NCBI GenBank assembly: GCA_965223105.1
Contig: OZ244987.1
Span: 7,750,001 to 7,814,000, forward strand
Length of the DNA: 64,000 bases
Reading direction: 5' to 3'
From: JABDMH01 sp965223105
Lineage (GTDB): Bacteria; Bacteroidota; Bacteroidia; Chitinophagales; Saprospiraceae
The translations under genes and the position numbers were made by a program. Below, in pieces: positions 28,023 to 35,947 of the stretch. The notes beneath the pieces were generated by a model. That model had not been told where the DNA came from. It ran no database searches and saw only the letters and a list, made by a program, of their open reading frames with translations. The first letter of the stretch is position 1. The number at the start of each line of letters is the position of its first letter.

Positions 28023-28521
28023 ATCGGTAAGGGGTTTTACTCCACACTGGGGTAAGGGTTGTTGGTTTGCTGAGAATGCCACTATTGTTGGAGATACGGT
28101 GTTGGGAGATCAATGCTCGGTCTGGTTTCAGGCTGTTTTGCGGGGAGATGTCAACAGCATTCGCATGGGTGACCGGGTCAATGTACAAGATGGTGCAGTG
28201 ATTCACTGTACGTTTGAGCGCACTAAAACCATTGTGGGCAGTGATGTGACTATTGGTCACAATGCGATCGTACATGGTTGTACGATCGGAGATTCGGTGT
28301 TGATTGGGATGGGGGCCATTGTCATGGATGAAGCTTTGGTCGAGGATCATTGCCTGATTGCAGCAGGAGCCATCGTATTGGAAAAAATGCGATGTGAATC
28401 AGGTTTTATCTACGCTGGTGTGCCGGCCAAAAAAGTAAAGCCGATCTCACCGGAGCAGTTTGCCGATACCGTACAGAGAATATCCAGGGCTTACGTGGAT
28501 TATGCCGGATGGTATGGGTGA
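28009..28521 (+). CDS. Gamma-class carbonic anhydrase family protein
   Basis: 170 residues from GTG 28009 (MPLIKSVRGFTPHWG), the usual family start; TTGs at 27997 and 28000 are alternatives. Left-handed beta-helix of hexapeptide repeats with zinc-ligand histidines in DGAVIHCTF and TIGHNAIVHGCTI, as in the YrdA/CaiE/Cam group. The closing SGFIYAGVPAKKVKPIS and a helix that packs on the trimer are present. It may hydrate CO2 or bind a CoA or acyl substrate; many members are inactive as anhydrases. The start lies inside the end of the TraB/GumN gene, and it is the last gene of the operon. Confidence 0.88.
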   Translation: MPLIKSVRGFTPHWGKGCWFAENATIVGDTVLGDQCSVWFQAVLRGDVNSIRMGDRVNVQDGAVIHCTFERTKTIVGSDVTIGHNAIVHGCTIGDSVLIGMGAIVMDEALVEDHCLIAAGAIVLEKMRCESGFIYAGVPAKKVKPISPEQFADTVQRISRAYVDYAGWYG

Positions 28522-28596
28522 TTGCACAGAATAATAGCGATGCCCTGTTAACATTGAAATTTTCCTGCTTCAGAAGTTTTTGAGACGAAGTAAACT

Positions 28597-28630
28597 AAAA
28601 AAGGGGCCAAATTTCCGACGATTTGCCCCC
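28597..28630 (-). terminator. Rho-independent terminator of the flotillin operon
   Basis: Stem GGGGCCAAAT (28603-28612) against ATTTGCCCCC (28621-28630) with one mismatch and an 8-base loop. On the minus strand it is followed by six T. It is 30 bp past the flotillin stop and also lies after the carbonic anhydrase gene, so it may serve both sides. Confidence 0.75.
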
Positions 28631-28660
28631 ATCAAGATTTTCATAGTTCGTAATTCTTTA

Positions 28661-30106
28661 TCATTCTTTTGCCTGCACTTTCTCCGCATTCTTACCGTTT
28701 TTTGGCAACTCTTCACCCTTAACCTCAACAGTGCTTTCGGCTTTCTGGCTGCCCAGATAAGAAGGCAAATCCATACCGGCCATGTTGAATAGATCATGCA
28801 TTGGCGGGATGGCTTTATACAGTCCTGATACAAATTTGCTGGTGGCATTTCCTGATTCGCCGTTTTGCTGACCTCCTTCCCAAACGGTTACTTTGTCGAT
28901 CTTCAAGTTTTTGATGGCTTCGACCTGTGTTTTAACCAATTCTTCCAACTTGTCTGCTATCAGCATTAGGACGGCATCTTTGGTATTGCCATTGGCTGCG
29001 TGGACAATTTTGTCAAAACCTTCTGCTTGCCGCTTCAAGATCTCGTACAGACCTCGTGCCTCTGCTTCTTTTTCAGCGAAGATGGCATCCGCTCTACCTC
29101 GGGCTTCGCGACGCATTTTTTCAGCTTCGGCTTCAGCATCAATTTCAGCTTTTCGCTTCTCTATTTCTGCATTGACTATGATGTCGGCCTCTTTCGAAGC
29201 CAATTCCTTTGATGCCCTAGCTTCTTCCGCTTCCTTTTCGGCGGTATATGATTCTTCCAGTGCTTTGGCGGCCTGGATCTTTTCAGCTGCAACGGCAATC
29301 TTAAGTGCCTGCGCCTCTTTCTCCCGTTTGTTGGCCTCAGACTGAGCTATCTTCACTTGTGCTAGGTTTTCACCCTCTACCGACTGCGCTTTGGCATCAG
29401 CTTCCCCTATTTCGGCCTCAGCATTGGCCTTTGAGACTTCAATTCGCATTTCGCGATCTGCTCTGGCTTGCCCAATGGCTCCTTCGCGATTTTTCTCGGC
29501 TACCCTTACTTTTGCTTCATTAATGGCATGTGCCGCAGCCTCCTTACCCAGGGCTTCGATATAGCCGGATTCATCTTCAATATCGGTGATGTTTACGTTG
29601 ATGAGTACCAGTCCAATCTTTTTCAATTCACTACCTACATTCGATGCTACGTTGGAAAGAAACTTGTCTCTATCCGCGTTGATCTCTTCGATATCCATGG
29701 TAGCTACGACCAAGCGTAATTGGCCAAAGATGATGTCCTTTGCTATGTCTCTAATTTCTTCCATGGTTTTACCGAGCAGTCTTTCGGCAGCATTCACCAT
29801 CGTTCCTTCATCATTTGAAATGGCAACCGTGAATCTGGAAGGAACATTTACTCGGATATTTTGCCGGCTCAATGCATTGCGCAGATCTACATCAATCGAA
29901 ATCGGAGAGAGATCCAGATATTGATAATCTTGGATCACAGGCCATACAAAGGCAGCGCCACCTGCGATGCACTTGGCAGAGCCCGATCCCGTTTTTCCAT
30001 AGATGACCAAAATTTTATCAGAAGGACAACGACGGTAGCGCGATACCAGGAATATGGCCATCAAAAAGGCCAACACAACTAATCCGACTAAAATATACAG
30101 GGTCAT
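28661..30106 (-). CDS. Flotillin-family (SPFH/band 7) membrane scaffold protein
   Basis: 481 residues. One N-terminal membrane helix (2-22), an SPFH/band 7 domain (about 25-215, with CIAGGAAFVWPVIQDY and VNVNITDIEDESGYIEALG), and a long Ala/Glu/Lys-rich coiled coil (about 215-370) typical of flotillins. A C-terminal region with MLIADKLEELVKTQVEAI is followed by a polar tail. Flotillins oligomerise and organise membrane microdomains. It follows the NfeD-like gene by 18 bp; flotillin and NfeD partners are commonly paired, which supports both calls. Confidence 0.92.
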   Translation of the reverse strand: MTLYILVGLVVLAFLMAIFLVSRYRRCPSDKILVIYGKTGSGSAKCIAGGAAFVWPVIQDYQYLDLSPISIDVDLRNALSRQNIRVNVPSRFTVAISNDEGTMVNAAERLLGKTMEEIRDIAKDIIFGQLRLVVATMDIEEINADRDKFLSNVASNVGSELKKIGLVLINVNITDIEDESGYIEALGKEAAAHAINEAKVRVAEKNREGAIGQARADREMRIEVSKANAEAEIGEADAKAQSVEGENLAQVKIAQSEANKREKEAQALKIAVAAEKIQAAKALEESYTAEKEAEEARASKELASKEADIIVNAEIEKRKAEIDAEAEAEKMRREARGRADAIFAEKEAEARGLYEILKRQAEGFDKIVHAANGNTKDAVLMLIADKLEELVKTQVEAIKNLKIDKVTVWEGGQQNGESGNATSKFVSGLYKAIPPMHDLFNMAGMDLPSYLGSQKAESTVEVKGEELPKNGKNAEKVQAKE

Positions 30107-30124
30107 AACTCTTAGATTTAAAGG

Positions 30125-30733
30125 TTAAGAAACATGGCTTTCGAAGATCTCAGCTGGTTCAACGACCAAAATGTTGTCCTCTATAATTTCAATGATTTTA
30201 ACAGTTTTACCGTTCCCCAACTGCTCACCTTCAGTAACTGCATCCATTTCACGCAATGATTTCCCCAGGGTAACATGCACCTTTCCCTTTCCCTTTCTTC
30301 GCTCTGGAATGGTGAGATATACCGTGGCGTTCTTGTATATTAATTCTTGGATGTTGGCGTTACCTTCTTCAGCTAGCCGTGAGAAGAAGTACATCATGTA
30401 GGCTACCAATCCCATGGCTATAAGACCAGCACCTATGGCCAGTATCAATACCCAAGTGATGGTATAGTTACGAGCCAGGGCCAATACACCTACCCAACCA
30501 AAAAAAGTGAAAAAGGCTATAATACTCCGTACAGAAAGGAGCGTAAAGGAAGGGTCGAGGGAGTAACCTGCTTCACTGACATCAATATCCGCATCGGAAT
30601 CAAAGTCAAGTCCGAATAAGCTGAGCCCAAACTGGATAACAAACAGGACACTGAAAACAATGGCTATACCCCAAAAGATCTGTTCAATGTTATTAAGACT
30701 GGACCACCAACTGATTTCTACTACCATCTTCAC
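30125..30733 (-). CDS. NfeD-like membrane protein, flotillin partner
   Basis: 202 residues. Three predicted membrane helices (about 15-38, 66-85 and 88-112) are followed by a C-terminal small beta domain (about 130-195: ATVYLTIPERRKGKGKVHV, KTVKIIEIIEDNILVVEPAE) of the OB-fold NfeD type. It lacks the N-terminal serine-protease domain of long NfeD, so it is the short form that accompanies flotillin and is thought to help membrane-domain assembly. It is the first gene of the two-gene minus-strand unit, divergent from prs. Confidence 0.8.
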   Translation of the reverse strand: MKMVVEISWWSSLNNIEQIFWGIAIVFSVLFVIQFGLSLFGLDFDSDADIDVSEAGYSLDPSFTLLSVRSIIAFFTFFGWVGVLALARNYTITWVLILAIGAGLIAMGLVAYMMYFFSRLAEEGNANIQELIYKNATVYLTIPERRKGKGKVHVTLGKSLREMDAVTEGEQLGNGKTVKIIEIIEDNILVVEPAEIFESHVS

Positions 30734-30845
30734 TTTACTTCAATGTGATTACTACTAAAGTTAACGCTATTAAAATTCTTGGGTTCGACAACTTCGACGA
30801 ATTCGATGTTTTATTCGGCCAAGCAGTTAGACTCTTGTTATACTG

Positions 30846-30874
30846 TTGTGGCAAGGCTAATTTTAGTACCTTTG
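30846..30874 (+). promoter_or_regulatory. Promoter of prs (TTG-N18-TACCTTTG)
   Basis: A TTG at 30846-30848 and TACCTTTG at 30867-30874 are spaced 18 bp, close to the Bacteroidota housekeeping consensus. The predicted transcription start is near 30881. This rules out the far-upstream start at 30779 and supports ATG 30908 (or ATG 30890) for prs. Confidence 0.65.
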
Positions 30875-30907
30875 ACGTCCCTATATAGTATGGTATTTGG
30901 GCAAAAT

Positions 30908-31840
30908 ATGATTGATGTAAAGCTATTCTCCGGAACCTCCTCATATTACCTTGCTGACAAAATTGCAGACTTCTATGGATCTGAGTTAGGAGCCCTCGAA
31001 TTGCAGAGGTTTAAAGATGGTGAAATGCAACCTGTGATCAATGAGTCGGTACGAGGTTCATACGCCTTTTTTATCCAGTCTACCTTCGCACCACCTGCCA
31101 ATTTATGGGAGCTCCTGCTGATGATCGATGCTGCAAGACGCGCATCTGCAGGCTATATCACCGCAGTAATTCCTTATTTTGGGTACGCTCGGCAGGATCG
31201 AAAAGACAAACCCCGGGTACCGATCTCAGCCAAATTGATTGCCAATTTATTGCAGGCAGCGGGAGCAAGCCGGGTGATGACGATGGATTTTCATGCAGAT
31301 CAAATTCAGGGCTTTTTTGACATTCCTGTAGATCACTTGCAATCGGTAGCCATATTCACCAATTTGCTCAAGAAGCAGAATATGGATCAGGTAACTTTTG
31401 CTGCGCCAGATGTGGGAGGTGTCAAACGAGCAAGACGGTATGCGGTACACTTCAACCGTCCTTTGGTCATCTGTGATAAACATCGTGAAAAACCCAATGA
31501 GGTCTCCAGTATGACGGTCATTGGCGATGTAACGGGCTCGGATGTCATCCTGGTTGATGATATTGTTGATACTGCGGGAACACTCTGCAAAGCTGCCGAT
31601 GCACTGATTGAAAAGGGTGCAAATACCGTAAAAGCCATTTGTACCCATGCAGTTCTATCTGGTAACGCCTATGAAACTATTGACAATTCTATGCTGCATG
31701 AGCTCTATGTGACCGACACGATTCCCCTTCGTAAGAACTCTAATAAGATTAAAGTCTTGTCCTGTGCCAAGCTGTTTGCCAGAGCCATTCGCAATACCCA
31801 TGAACACAAATCAATCGCCGCCTTGTTTGTTGGCAGATAG
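30908..31840 (+). CDS. prs: Ribose-phosphate pyrophosphokinase (PRPP synthetase)
   Basis: Makes phosphoribosyl pyrophosphate from ribose-5-phosphate and ATP, feeding nucleotide, His and Trp synthesis. 310 residues from ATG 30908 (MIDVKLFSGTSSYYLADK), the normal length. Visible motifs are PYFGYARQDRK (ATP-binding flexible region), MDFHADQIQGFFDIPVDHL (metal and substrate loop), and the PRPP loop VILVDDIVDTAGTL. The upstream promoter lies inside the longer open frame, so the N-terminal extension to 30779 is rejected. rplY follows 45 bp later with its own promoter. Confidence 0.95.
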   Translation: MIDVKLFSGTSSYYLADKIADFYGSELGALELQRFKDGEMQPVINESVRGSYAFFIQSTFAPPANLWELLLMIDAARRASAGYITAVIPYFGYARQDRKDKPRVPISAKLIANLLQAAGASRVMTMDFHADQIQGFFDIPVDHLQSVAIFTNLLKKQNMDQVTFAAPDVGGVKRARRYAVHFNRPLVICDKHREKPNEVSSMTVIGDVTGSDVILVDDIVDTAGTLCKAADALIEKGANTVKAICTHAVLSGNAYETIDNSMLHELYVTDTIPLRKNSNKIKVLSCAKLFARAIRNTHEHKSIAALFVGR

Positions 31841-31859
31841 CGGTTTTTGGTTATCTTTG
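31830..31859 (+). promoter_or_regulatory. Promoter of rplY (TTG-N19-TATCTTTG)
   Basis: TTG at 31830-31832 and TATCTTTG at 31852-31859, spacing 19 bp, a good match to the Bacteroidota consensus. The upstream box lies inside the end of prs. Predicted start is near 31866, with a leader of about 20 bases. Confidence 0.65.
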
Positions 31860-31885
31860 CGACCGTTTTCAAATTAAGCAGGATC

Positions 31886-32551
31886 ATGGAGGTTATAAAC
31901 ATCAAGGGAAAACTACGGGATGACCTTGGAAAAAGAGCATCAAAAGCCATTCGTCGAGAAGGTAGAATTCCCTGTGAATTATACGGCAATGAGAAGAATA
32001 TTCACTTTTCAGTGAAACCCGCCGATGTGAAACACCTCATCTATACACCTGAATTTAAATTGGCTGATGTAGAGATCGATGGGGAGGTATATCGTACCAT
32101 CATGAAGAACATACAATTTCACCCGGTGACCGATGAGGTTTTGCATCTGGATTTCTTGAAATTGGAGGAGGGACGAAAAGTGAAAGTGGAGGTTCCCATA
32201 CATTTTGAAGGTATTGCTGCAGGGGTTAAGAACGGTGGAAAACTCACTGAAAAAGTAAAGCGCGTATCGATTAAAACCCTGCCAGAAAACCTTATGGCCG
32301 AAGTGGTGCTGGATGTAACTTCACTCGATCTGGGCCAGTCAGTTCGAATTCGAGACATCGCTGTTGGTGATGAAATCGAAATCCTCAATAATCCTTCGAT
32401 CCCAGTAGCCACTGTAGAAATACCACGGGCCCTGAAATCTGCTGAAGAAGGAGCAGTAGATGAACTCGAAGAAGGAGAGGAGGGATCAGAAGCCGAAGAT
32501 ACAGATGCTGTAGAGGCTGATGATCAAGCTGCTGCAGAAAGCACTTCGTAA
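31886..32551 (+). CDS. rplY: 50S ribosomal protein L25/TL5/CTC
   Basis: 221 residues from ATG 31886. An N-terminal L25 domain (about 1-90) binds 5S rRNA: MEVINIKGKLRDDLGKRASK, IRREGRIPCELYG, HPVTDEVLHLDFLKLEEG. A C-terminal TL5 beta domain (about 95-185) follows, then an acidic tail of about 35 residues rich in Glu and Asp. This long CTC form, rather than the short L25 of enterobacteria, is usual in Bacteroidota. Transcription ends at the strong hairpin just downstream. Confidence 0.95.
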   Translation: MEVINIKGKLRDDLGKRASKAIRREGRIPCELYGNEKNIHFSVKPADVKHLIYTPEFKLADVEIDGEVYRTIMKNIQFHPVTDEVLHLDFLKLEEGRKVKVEVPIHFEGIAAGVKNGGKLTEKVKRVSIKTLPENLMAEVVLDVTSLDLGQSVRIRDIAVGDEIEILNNPSIPVATVEIPRALKSAEEGAVDELEEGEEGSEAEDTDAVEADDQAAAESTS

Positions 32552-32584
32552 AGACACATAATAAACCACGTCATGTGTTTGTTT

Positions 32585-32615
32585 AAGAGATGTATCTTCG
32601 ATGCATCTCTTTTTT
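32585..32615 (+). terminator. Strong rho-independent terminator after rplY
   Basis: An 11-bp stem AAGAGATGTAT/ATGCATCTCTT with one G-U pair and a CTTCG loop, followed by six T. The last T lies 1 base before the ATG (32617) of the next gene. The hairpin occupies the region where a start at 32590 would lie, so that start is rejected. Confidence 0.88.
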
Positions 32616-32616
32616 C

Positions 32617-33408
32617 ATGGTTAGACCAACGCTAAAAATTGGATTGTTGCAATACGACATCCGGTGGGAAGATCCAGAGCAAAATTTTGCCCTGATCGAT
32701 CAACTGGTCGGTACCTCTCCAGTCGAATTTGATCTCTTGGTATTGCCCGAGATGTTTAATACCGGATTTAGTATGCATGCCGATGGATTGGCCGAAGAGG
32801 TGGACGGTCAGACAATTCAATGGCTCAAAAATAGGGCGGGAAAATGGAAGGTTGATGTCATTTGTAGCCTTATTATCCGGGAAAAGCAGCAGTTCTTTAA
32901 TCGATGTGTTAGGGTTGGATCACAGGGCATCAAACAATTCTATGATAAACGACATCTCTTTGGACTGGGTGGTGAAGACAAAGTGTTTTCTGCTGGGAGC
33001 AATCAGGTAATCATGGAATGGAATGACTGGAAGATTATGCCGTTTATTTGCTATGATCTCCGATTTCCTGTTTGGACGCGGAGCGCTGGCGTTGCTGATG
33101 TTCAAATCTATATTGCCAATTTTCCGGCAAAGCGCAGAGAGGCCTGGATCACGCTGTTGAAAGCCCGAGCCATTGAGAACCAATGCTTTGTGATTGGCGT
33201 TAATCGTATTGGTATTGACGGTGCTGATCTGTCTTACAGCGGTGATTCAATGGCAATAGACCCATTGGGTACTCCGCTTTTGAACCTTCAGGATCACCAA
33301 GAGTTAGGTATTATAGCATTAAATGGTCAGGAGTTGCAAAAGCTCAGAGAATCCCTTCCCTTTTACAAGGATGCAGATCCCTTTCAAATAAATATCTCCA
33401 CTCAATGA
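32617..33408 (+). CDS. Carbon-nitrogen hydrolase, omega-amidase (YafV/NIT2) type
   Basis: 263 residues from ATG 32617 (MVRPTLKIGLLQYDIRW). The nitrilase-superfamily triad is complete: Glu45 (VLPEMFNTGF), Lys111 (YDKRHLFGLGGED) and Cys145 (ICYDLRFPVW). KRHLFGLGGE and the NTGFSM segment are typical of the YafV/omega-amidase branch, which hydrolyses alpha-ketoglutaramate and alpha-ketosuccinamate to clear by-products of transamination and the methionine salvage cycle. The terminator of rplY abuts its start codon, so its own promoter is not evident. The NlpC/P60 gene begins 9 bp after its stop. Confidence 0.88.
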   Translation: MVRPTLKIGLLQYDIRWEDPEQNFALIDQLVGTSPVEFDLLVLPEMFNTGFSMHADGLAEEVDGQTIQWLKNRAGKWKVDVICSLIIREKQQFFNRCVRVGSQGIKQFYDKRHLFGLGGEDKVFSAGSNQVIMEWNDWKIMPFICYDLRFPVWTRSAGVADVQIYIANFPAKRREAWITLLKARAIENQCFVIGVNRIGIDGADLSYSGDSMAIDPLGTPLLNLQDHQELGIIALNGQELQKLRESLPFYKDADPFQINISTQ

Positions 33409-33417
33409 TTCTTATCC

Positions 33418-33888
33418 ATGCGTAAACAACTATTCCTTTGCTTGCTTTTCGTTTCATGCTACATCAGCAATTCAGCCATTGACTCTAAAGCGAGAAAAGA
33501 TTCGTCTATTCGGAATAAGGTTGCCAAGGCCGCCATTGCCTACGTGGGGGCACCATATCGCTCTGGAGGCGTGGACTCTCGGGGTTTTGATTGTTCTGGA
33601 TTGGTACACCATGTCTACAGTCAAGTGGGTCTTCAGTTGCCGAGAAGTTCACGGGATCAGTATACTTCCAGTAAGGCAACCACCAAAAAAAATGCACAGA
33701 CGGGAGATTTGATCTTTTTTAGCAAACGAGGAAAAATCAACCATGTCGGTATCATTTCAAAGATCTCATCAAAAGAGCTGTGGGTGGTGCACAGCACCAC
33801 CTCCTTGGGAGTTATTCATGAAGACGTGATGAGATCTTCTTACTGGAAGGGTAGAATTAAAGGCCTAAGGACAGTACTGGTACACTGA
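33418..33888 (+). CDS. Secreted NlpC/P60 (C40) peptidoglycan hydrolase
   Basis: 156 residues with an N-terminal signal peptide (about 1-20). The rest is a bare NlpC/P60 domain that cuts the D-Glu-(gamma)-diamino acid bond in the peptidoglycan stem. The catalytic residues are Cys59 (FDCSGLVHHVY), His109 (INHVGIIS) and His125 (WVVHST). No SH3 or LysM targeting domain is present. It is probably co-transcribed with the omega-amidase gene 9 bp upstream. Confidence 0.92.
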   Translation: MRKQLFLCLLFVSCYISNSAIDSKARKDSSIRNKVAKAAIAYVGAPYRSGGVDSRGFDCSGLVHHVYSQVGLQLPRSSRDQYTSSKATTKKNAQTGDLIFFSKRGKINHVGIISKISSKELWVVHSTTSLGVIHEDVMRSSYWKGRIKGLRTVLVH

Positions 33889-34054
33889 GTCTCATTTGGA
33901 TAACTTTGCCATCCAGGTACTTGGTTGGATGCCCAAATCGACAAGAGCCTTCATCGTCAATTGATATTCAATTATTCCCGTGGATGGTGGTCCAAGACTG
34001 CCAATGATCTAAAGTTTTTATCTTACGGGCCCTTTAGAAGATGGCCAAACTGAA

Positions 34055-34630
34055 ATGACTAACCTGATATTGTTCGGACCGCCTGGTTCTGGGAAGGGCA
34101 CCCAGGCTATAAGGCTTGCTGAGAAGTATGAATTAATGCATATAAGTACTGGAGATCTTTTCAGATATGAAATAGGTCATAGGACACCCTTAGGTATTAA
34201 GGCCAATCAATACATTATTCAAGGACAATTGGTACCCGATGAAATTACCATTGGGATGTTGAAAAACCGTGTAGAGTCGGAGCGAATGAGTAAGGGCATC
34301 ATTTTGGACGGATTCCCTAGGACCATACCACAGGCGGAAGCTTTGGATGAATACCTCGCCCAGAAAGATCAGACGATAAGTGCATTAATAGCTCTTCAAG
34401 TGGAAGAAGAAGAAATTGTAAATCGAATTGTAGAGAGGGCCGCTACCTCAGGTAGGCCAGACGATGCTGACCGGTCAGTAATTAGAAACCGTATCGCCGT
34501 CTATCACCAAGAGACTGCACCCGTATTTGACTACTATCATGAGACGGAGAAAGCTCATCGTATCGATGGGATGGGAGATATTGAAGAGGTCTTTCAACGA
34601 CTCACCGACCTCGTTGACACCTTGCTCTGA
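34055..34630 (+). CDS. adk: Adenylate kinase
   Basis: Interconverts ATP, ADP and AMP. 191 residues, the short-LID form without the zinc-finger insert. P-loop FGPPGSGKGTQAIRL (about 5-19), AMP-binding LMHISTGDLFRYE and GFPRTIPQAEALD (about 87-99), and LID arginines in ERAATSGRPDDA. Upstream are 166 bp with a TAACTTTG element (33901-33908), far from the ATG, so the promoter is uncertain. obgE follows by 28 bp; the adk-obgE pair is a conserved Bacteroidota arrangement. Confidence 0.96.
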   Translation: MTNLILFGPPGSGKGTQAIRLAEKYELMHISTGDLFRYEIGHRTPLGIKANQYIIQGQLVPDEITIGMLKNRVESERMSKGIILDGFPRTIPQAEALDEYLAQKDQTISALIALQVEEEEIVNRIVERAATSGRPDDADRSVIRNRIAVYHQETAPVFDYYHETEKAHRIDGMGDIEEVFQRLTDLVDTLL

Positions 34631-34658
34631 GGTAGATCAGCAAGGCTGAGTCCTAGCA

Positions 34659-35663
34659 ATGTCAGAGGATAATTTCATAGACTATATTAAAATTTTTTGC
34701 CGTTCTGGTAAAGGTGGGGCGGGGTCAGCCCACTTTCACAGGGATCGGCGAAACCCCCGTGGCGGACCGGACGGCGGAGATGGCGGTAAAGGAGGAAGCA
34801 TCTTTCTTGAAGGTGATCGCAATCAGTGGACGCTATTGCCCTTGAGGTATCGCAAGCACATCATTGCTGGGGATGGCCAGCCCGGAGGTCCGAGTATGAA
34901 GACCGGAGCTGATGGTGAGGATATCGTCATAAGGGTCCCTTTAGGTACTGTAGCAAAGGATGAGAGTGGTGAGAAAGAGTTTGAAATAACGAGACATGGA
35001 CAGCGCAAGGTTCTGTTGTCAGGCGGCAAGGGAGGATTGGGAAATGTGCATTTTAAATCATCGATTCGCCAAGCTCCTACTTATGCACAACCTGGGCAGG
35101 AAGGGAGTGAAGAATGGAAAATACTGGAACTTAAAGTTCTTGCTGATGTGGGCCTGGTCGGTTTCCCCAATGCAGGTAAATCCACTTTGCTTTCCGTTAT
35201 GTCGGCAGCTAAACCCAAGGTTGGTGCCTATCCTTTCACGACCATCAGACCGAACCTGGGCATTGTCGACTATCGGGATGGCAGGTCATTTGCCATGGCA
35301 GACATCCCCGGCATCATCGAGGGTGCCAGTGAAGGTAGAGGTCTGGGCATCCGTTTTCTGCGGCACATCGAGCGCAACGCGGTGCTCCTGTTTGTTATTC
35401 CTTGCGACACCGATGATCCCGTTAAGATGTACCAATCGCTCCTGGGTGAACTGCAGCATTACAATCCTGAGCTCCTCGACAAGCCCCGGGTTATTGCGAT
35501 GAGTAAGTCCGATCTGATCGACATCGAATTGATGACCATGATCAAAGCGGACCTTCCTGATGACTGGGACGAGATATTTATCAGTGCAGTCACCGAAAGT
35601 GGTATTGAAAAACTAAAAGACAAGCTATGGGAAAAGCTCGAAACGCGTAATGGAGGTAAGTAG
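34659..35663 (+). CDS. obgE: GTPase Obg/CgtA
   Basis: Ribosome-associated GTPase needed for 50S assembly and stress control. 334 residues. The glycine-rich Obg fold comes first (about 1-158: NPRGGPDGGDGGKGGS, HIIAGDGQPGGPSMKTGADG), then the G domain with G1 GFPNAGKSTLLS (about 168), G3 DIPGIIEGASEGRGLG (about 214) and G4 SKSD. The C-terminal OCT domain of longer Obg proteins is missing, as is common in Bacteroidota. Follows adk in the same unit. Confidence 0.96.
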   Translation: MSEDNFIDYIKIFCRSGKGGAGSAHFHRDRRNPRGGPDGGDGGKGGSIFLEGDRNQWTLLPLRYRKHIIAGDGQPGGPSMKTGADGEDIVIRVPLGTVAKDESGEKEFEITRHGQRKVLLSGGKGGLGNVHFKSSIRQAPTYAQPGQEGSEEWKILELKVLADVGLVGFPNAGKSTLLSVMSAAKPKVGAYPFTTIRPNLGIVDYRDGRSFAMADIPGIIEGASEGRGLGIRFLRHIERNAVLLFVIPCDTDDPVKMYQSLLGELQHYNPELLDKPRVIAMSKSDLIDIELMTMIKADLPDDWDEIFISAVTESGIEKLKDKLWEKLETRNGGK

Positions 35664-35947
35664 GCAAACCCAATCTCGAAATTCCTACCTCAAACTCATA
35701 TGTCATTGTTGGCTCCGGCCCCTTTTGCCAGACGTAGCTTCGCAGAGCCCTGGCCGAAGATATTGATCTACACGACGCTAGCCGTAGTATATGCTGGCAA
35801 CCCACCCTCTACTTGGTTCGCTCGCCTGGATATCCTCAAGACATTCACTCCGATGATATCTGTGGGTGCCAATACAATTTCTAACGTTTTGACTATCGCA
35901 AGATTGACTTCAGAATTATTCTGCACACCTTGTAAGATAGATCTACC
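35664..35947. other. 284-bp convergent gap with residual protein-like frames
   Basis: Between the ends of obgE (+) and cvpA (-). On the minus strand a stretch without stops begins just after the cvpA stop and reads NLAIVKTLEIVLAPTDIIGV and EGGLPAYTTASVV, then stops at about 35773. The neighbouring frame continues as INIFGQGSAKLRLAKGAGAN. On the plus strand a frame is open from 35700 to 36164, but its second half is a shadow of cvpA. No start signal, known domain or terminator is seen; it may be a decayed gene or repeat. Confidence 0.3.

Noticed and set aside
27519..28082. Minus-strand 187-codon frame over the TraB/GumN gene
   Set aside because: His/Gln-rich shadow with no signal, motif or promoter; the plus-strand gene explains the region.
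28893..29345. Plus-strand 150-codon frame rich in Ser and Ala
   Set aside because: It is the reverse of the Ala/Glu/Lys-rich coiled coil of flotillin, a well-known cause of long antisense frames.
29150..29450. Repeat array or CRISPR-like periodicity
   Set aside because: The periodicity comes from the repetitive Ala/Glu coding of flotillin's coiled coil, not from spaced direct repeats.
30780..30815. tRNA T-arm-like GGTTCGA sequence
   Set aside because: No matching acceptor or anticodon arms can be folded around it. No tRNA gene was found in the window.
30779..30907. N-terminally extended prs start
   Set aside because: The prs promoter boxes (30846-30874) lie inside this extension, and the extra residues do not fit the family.
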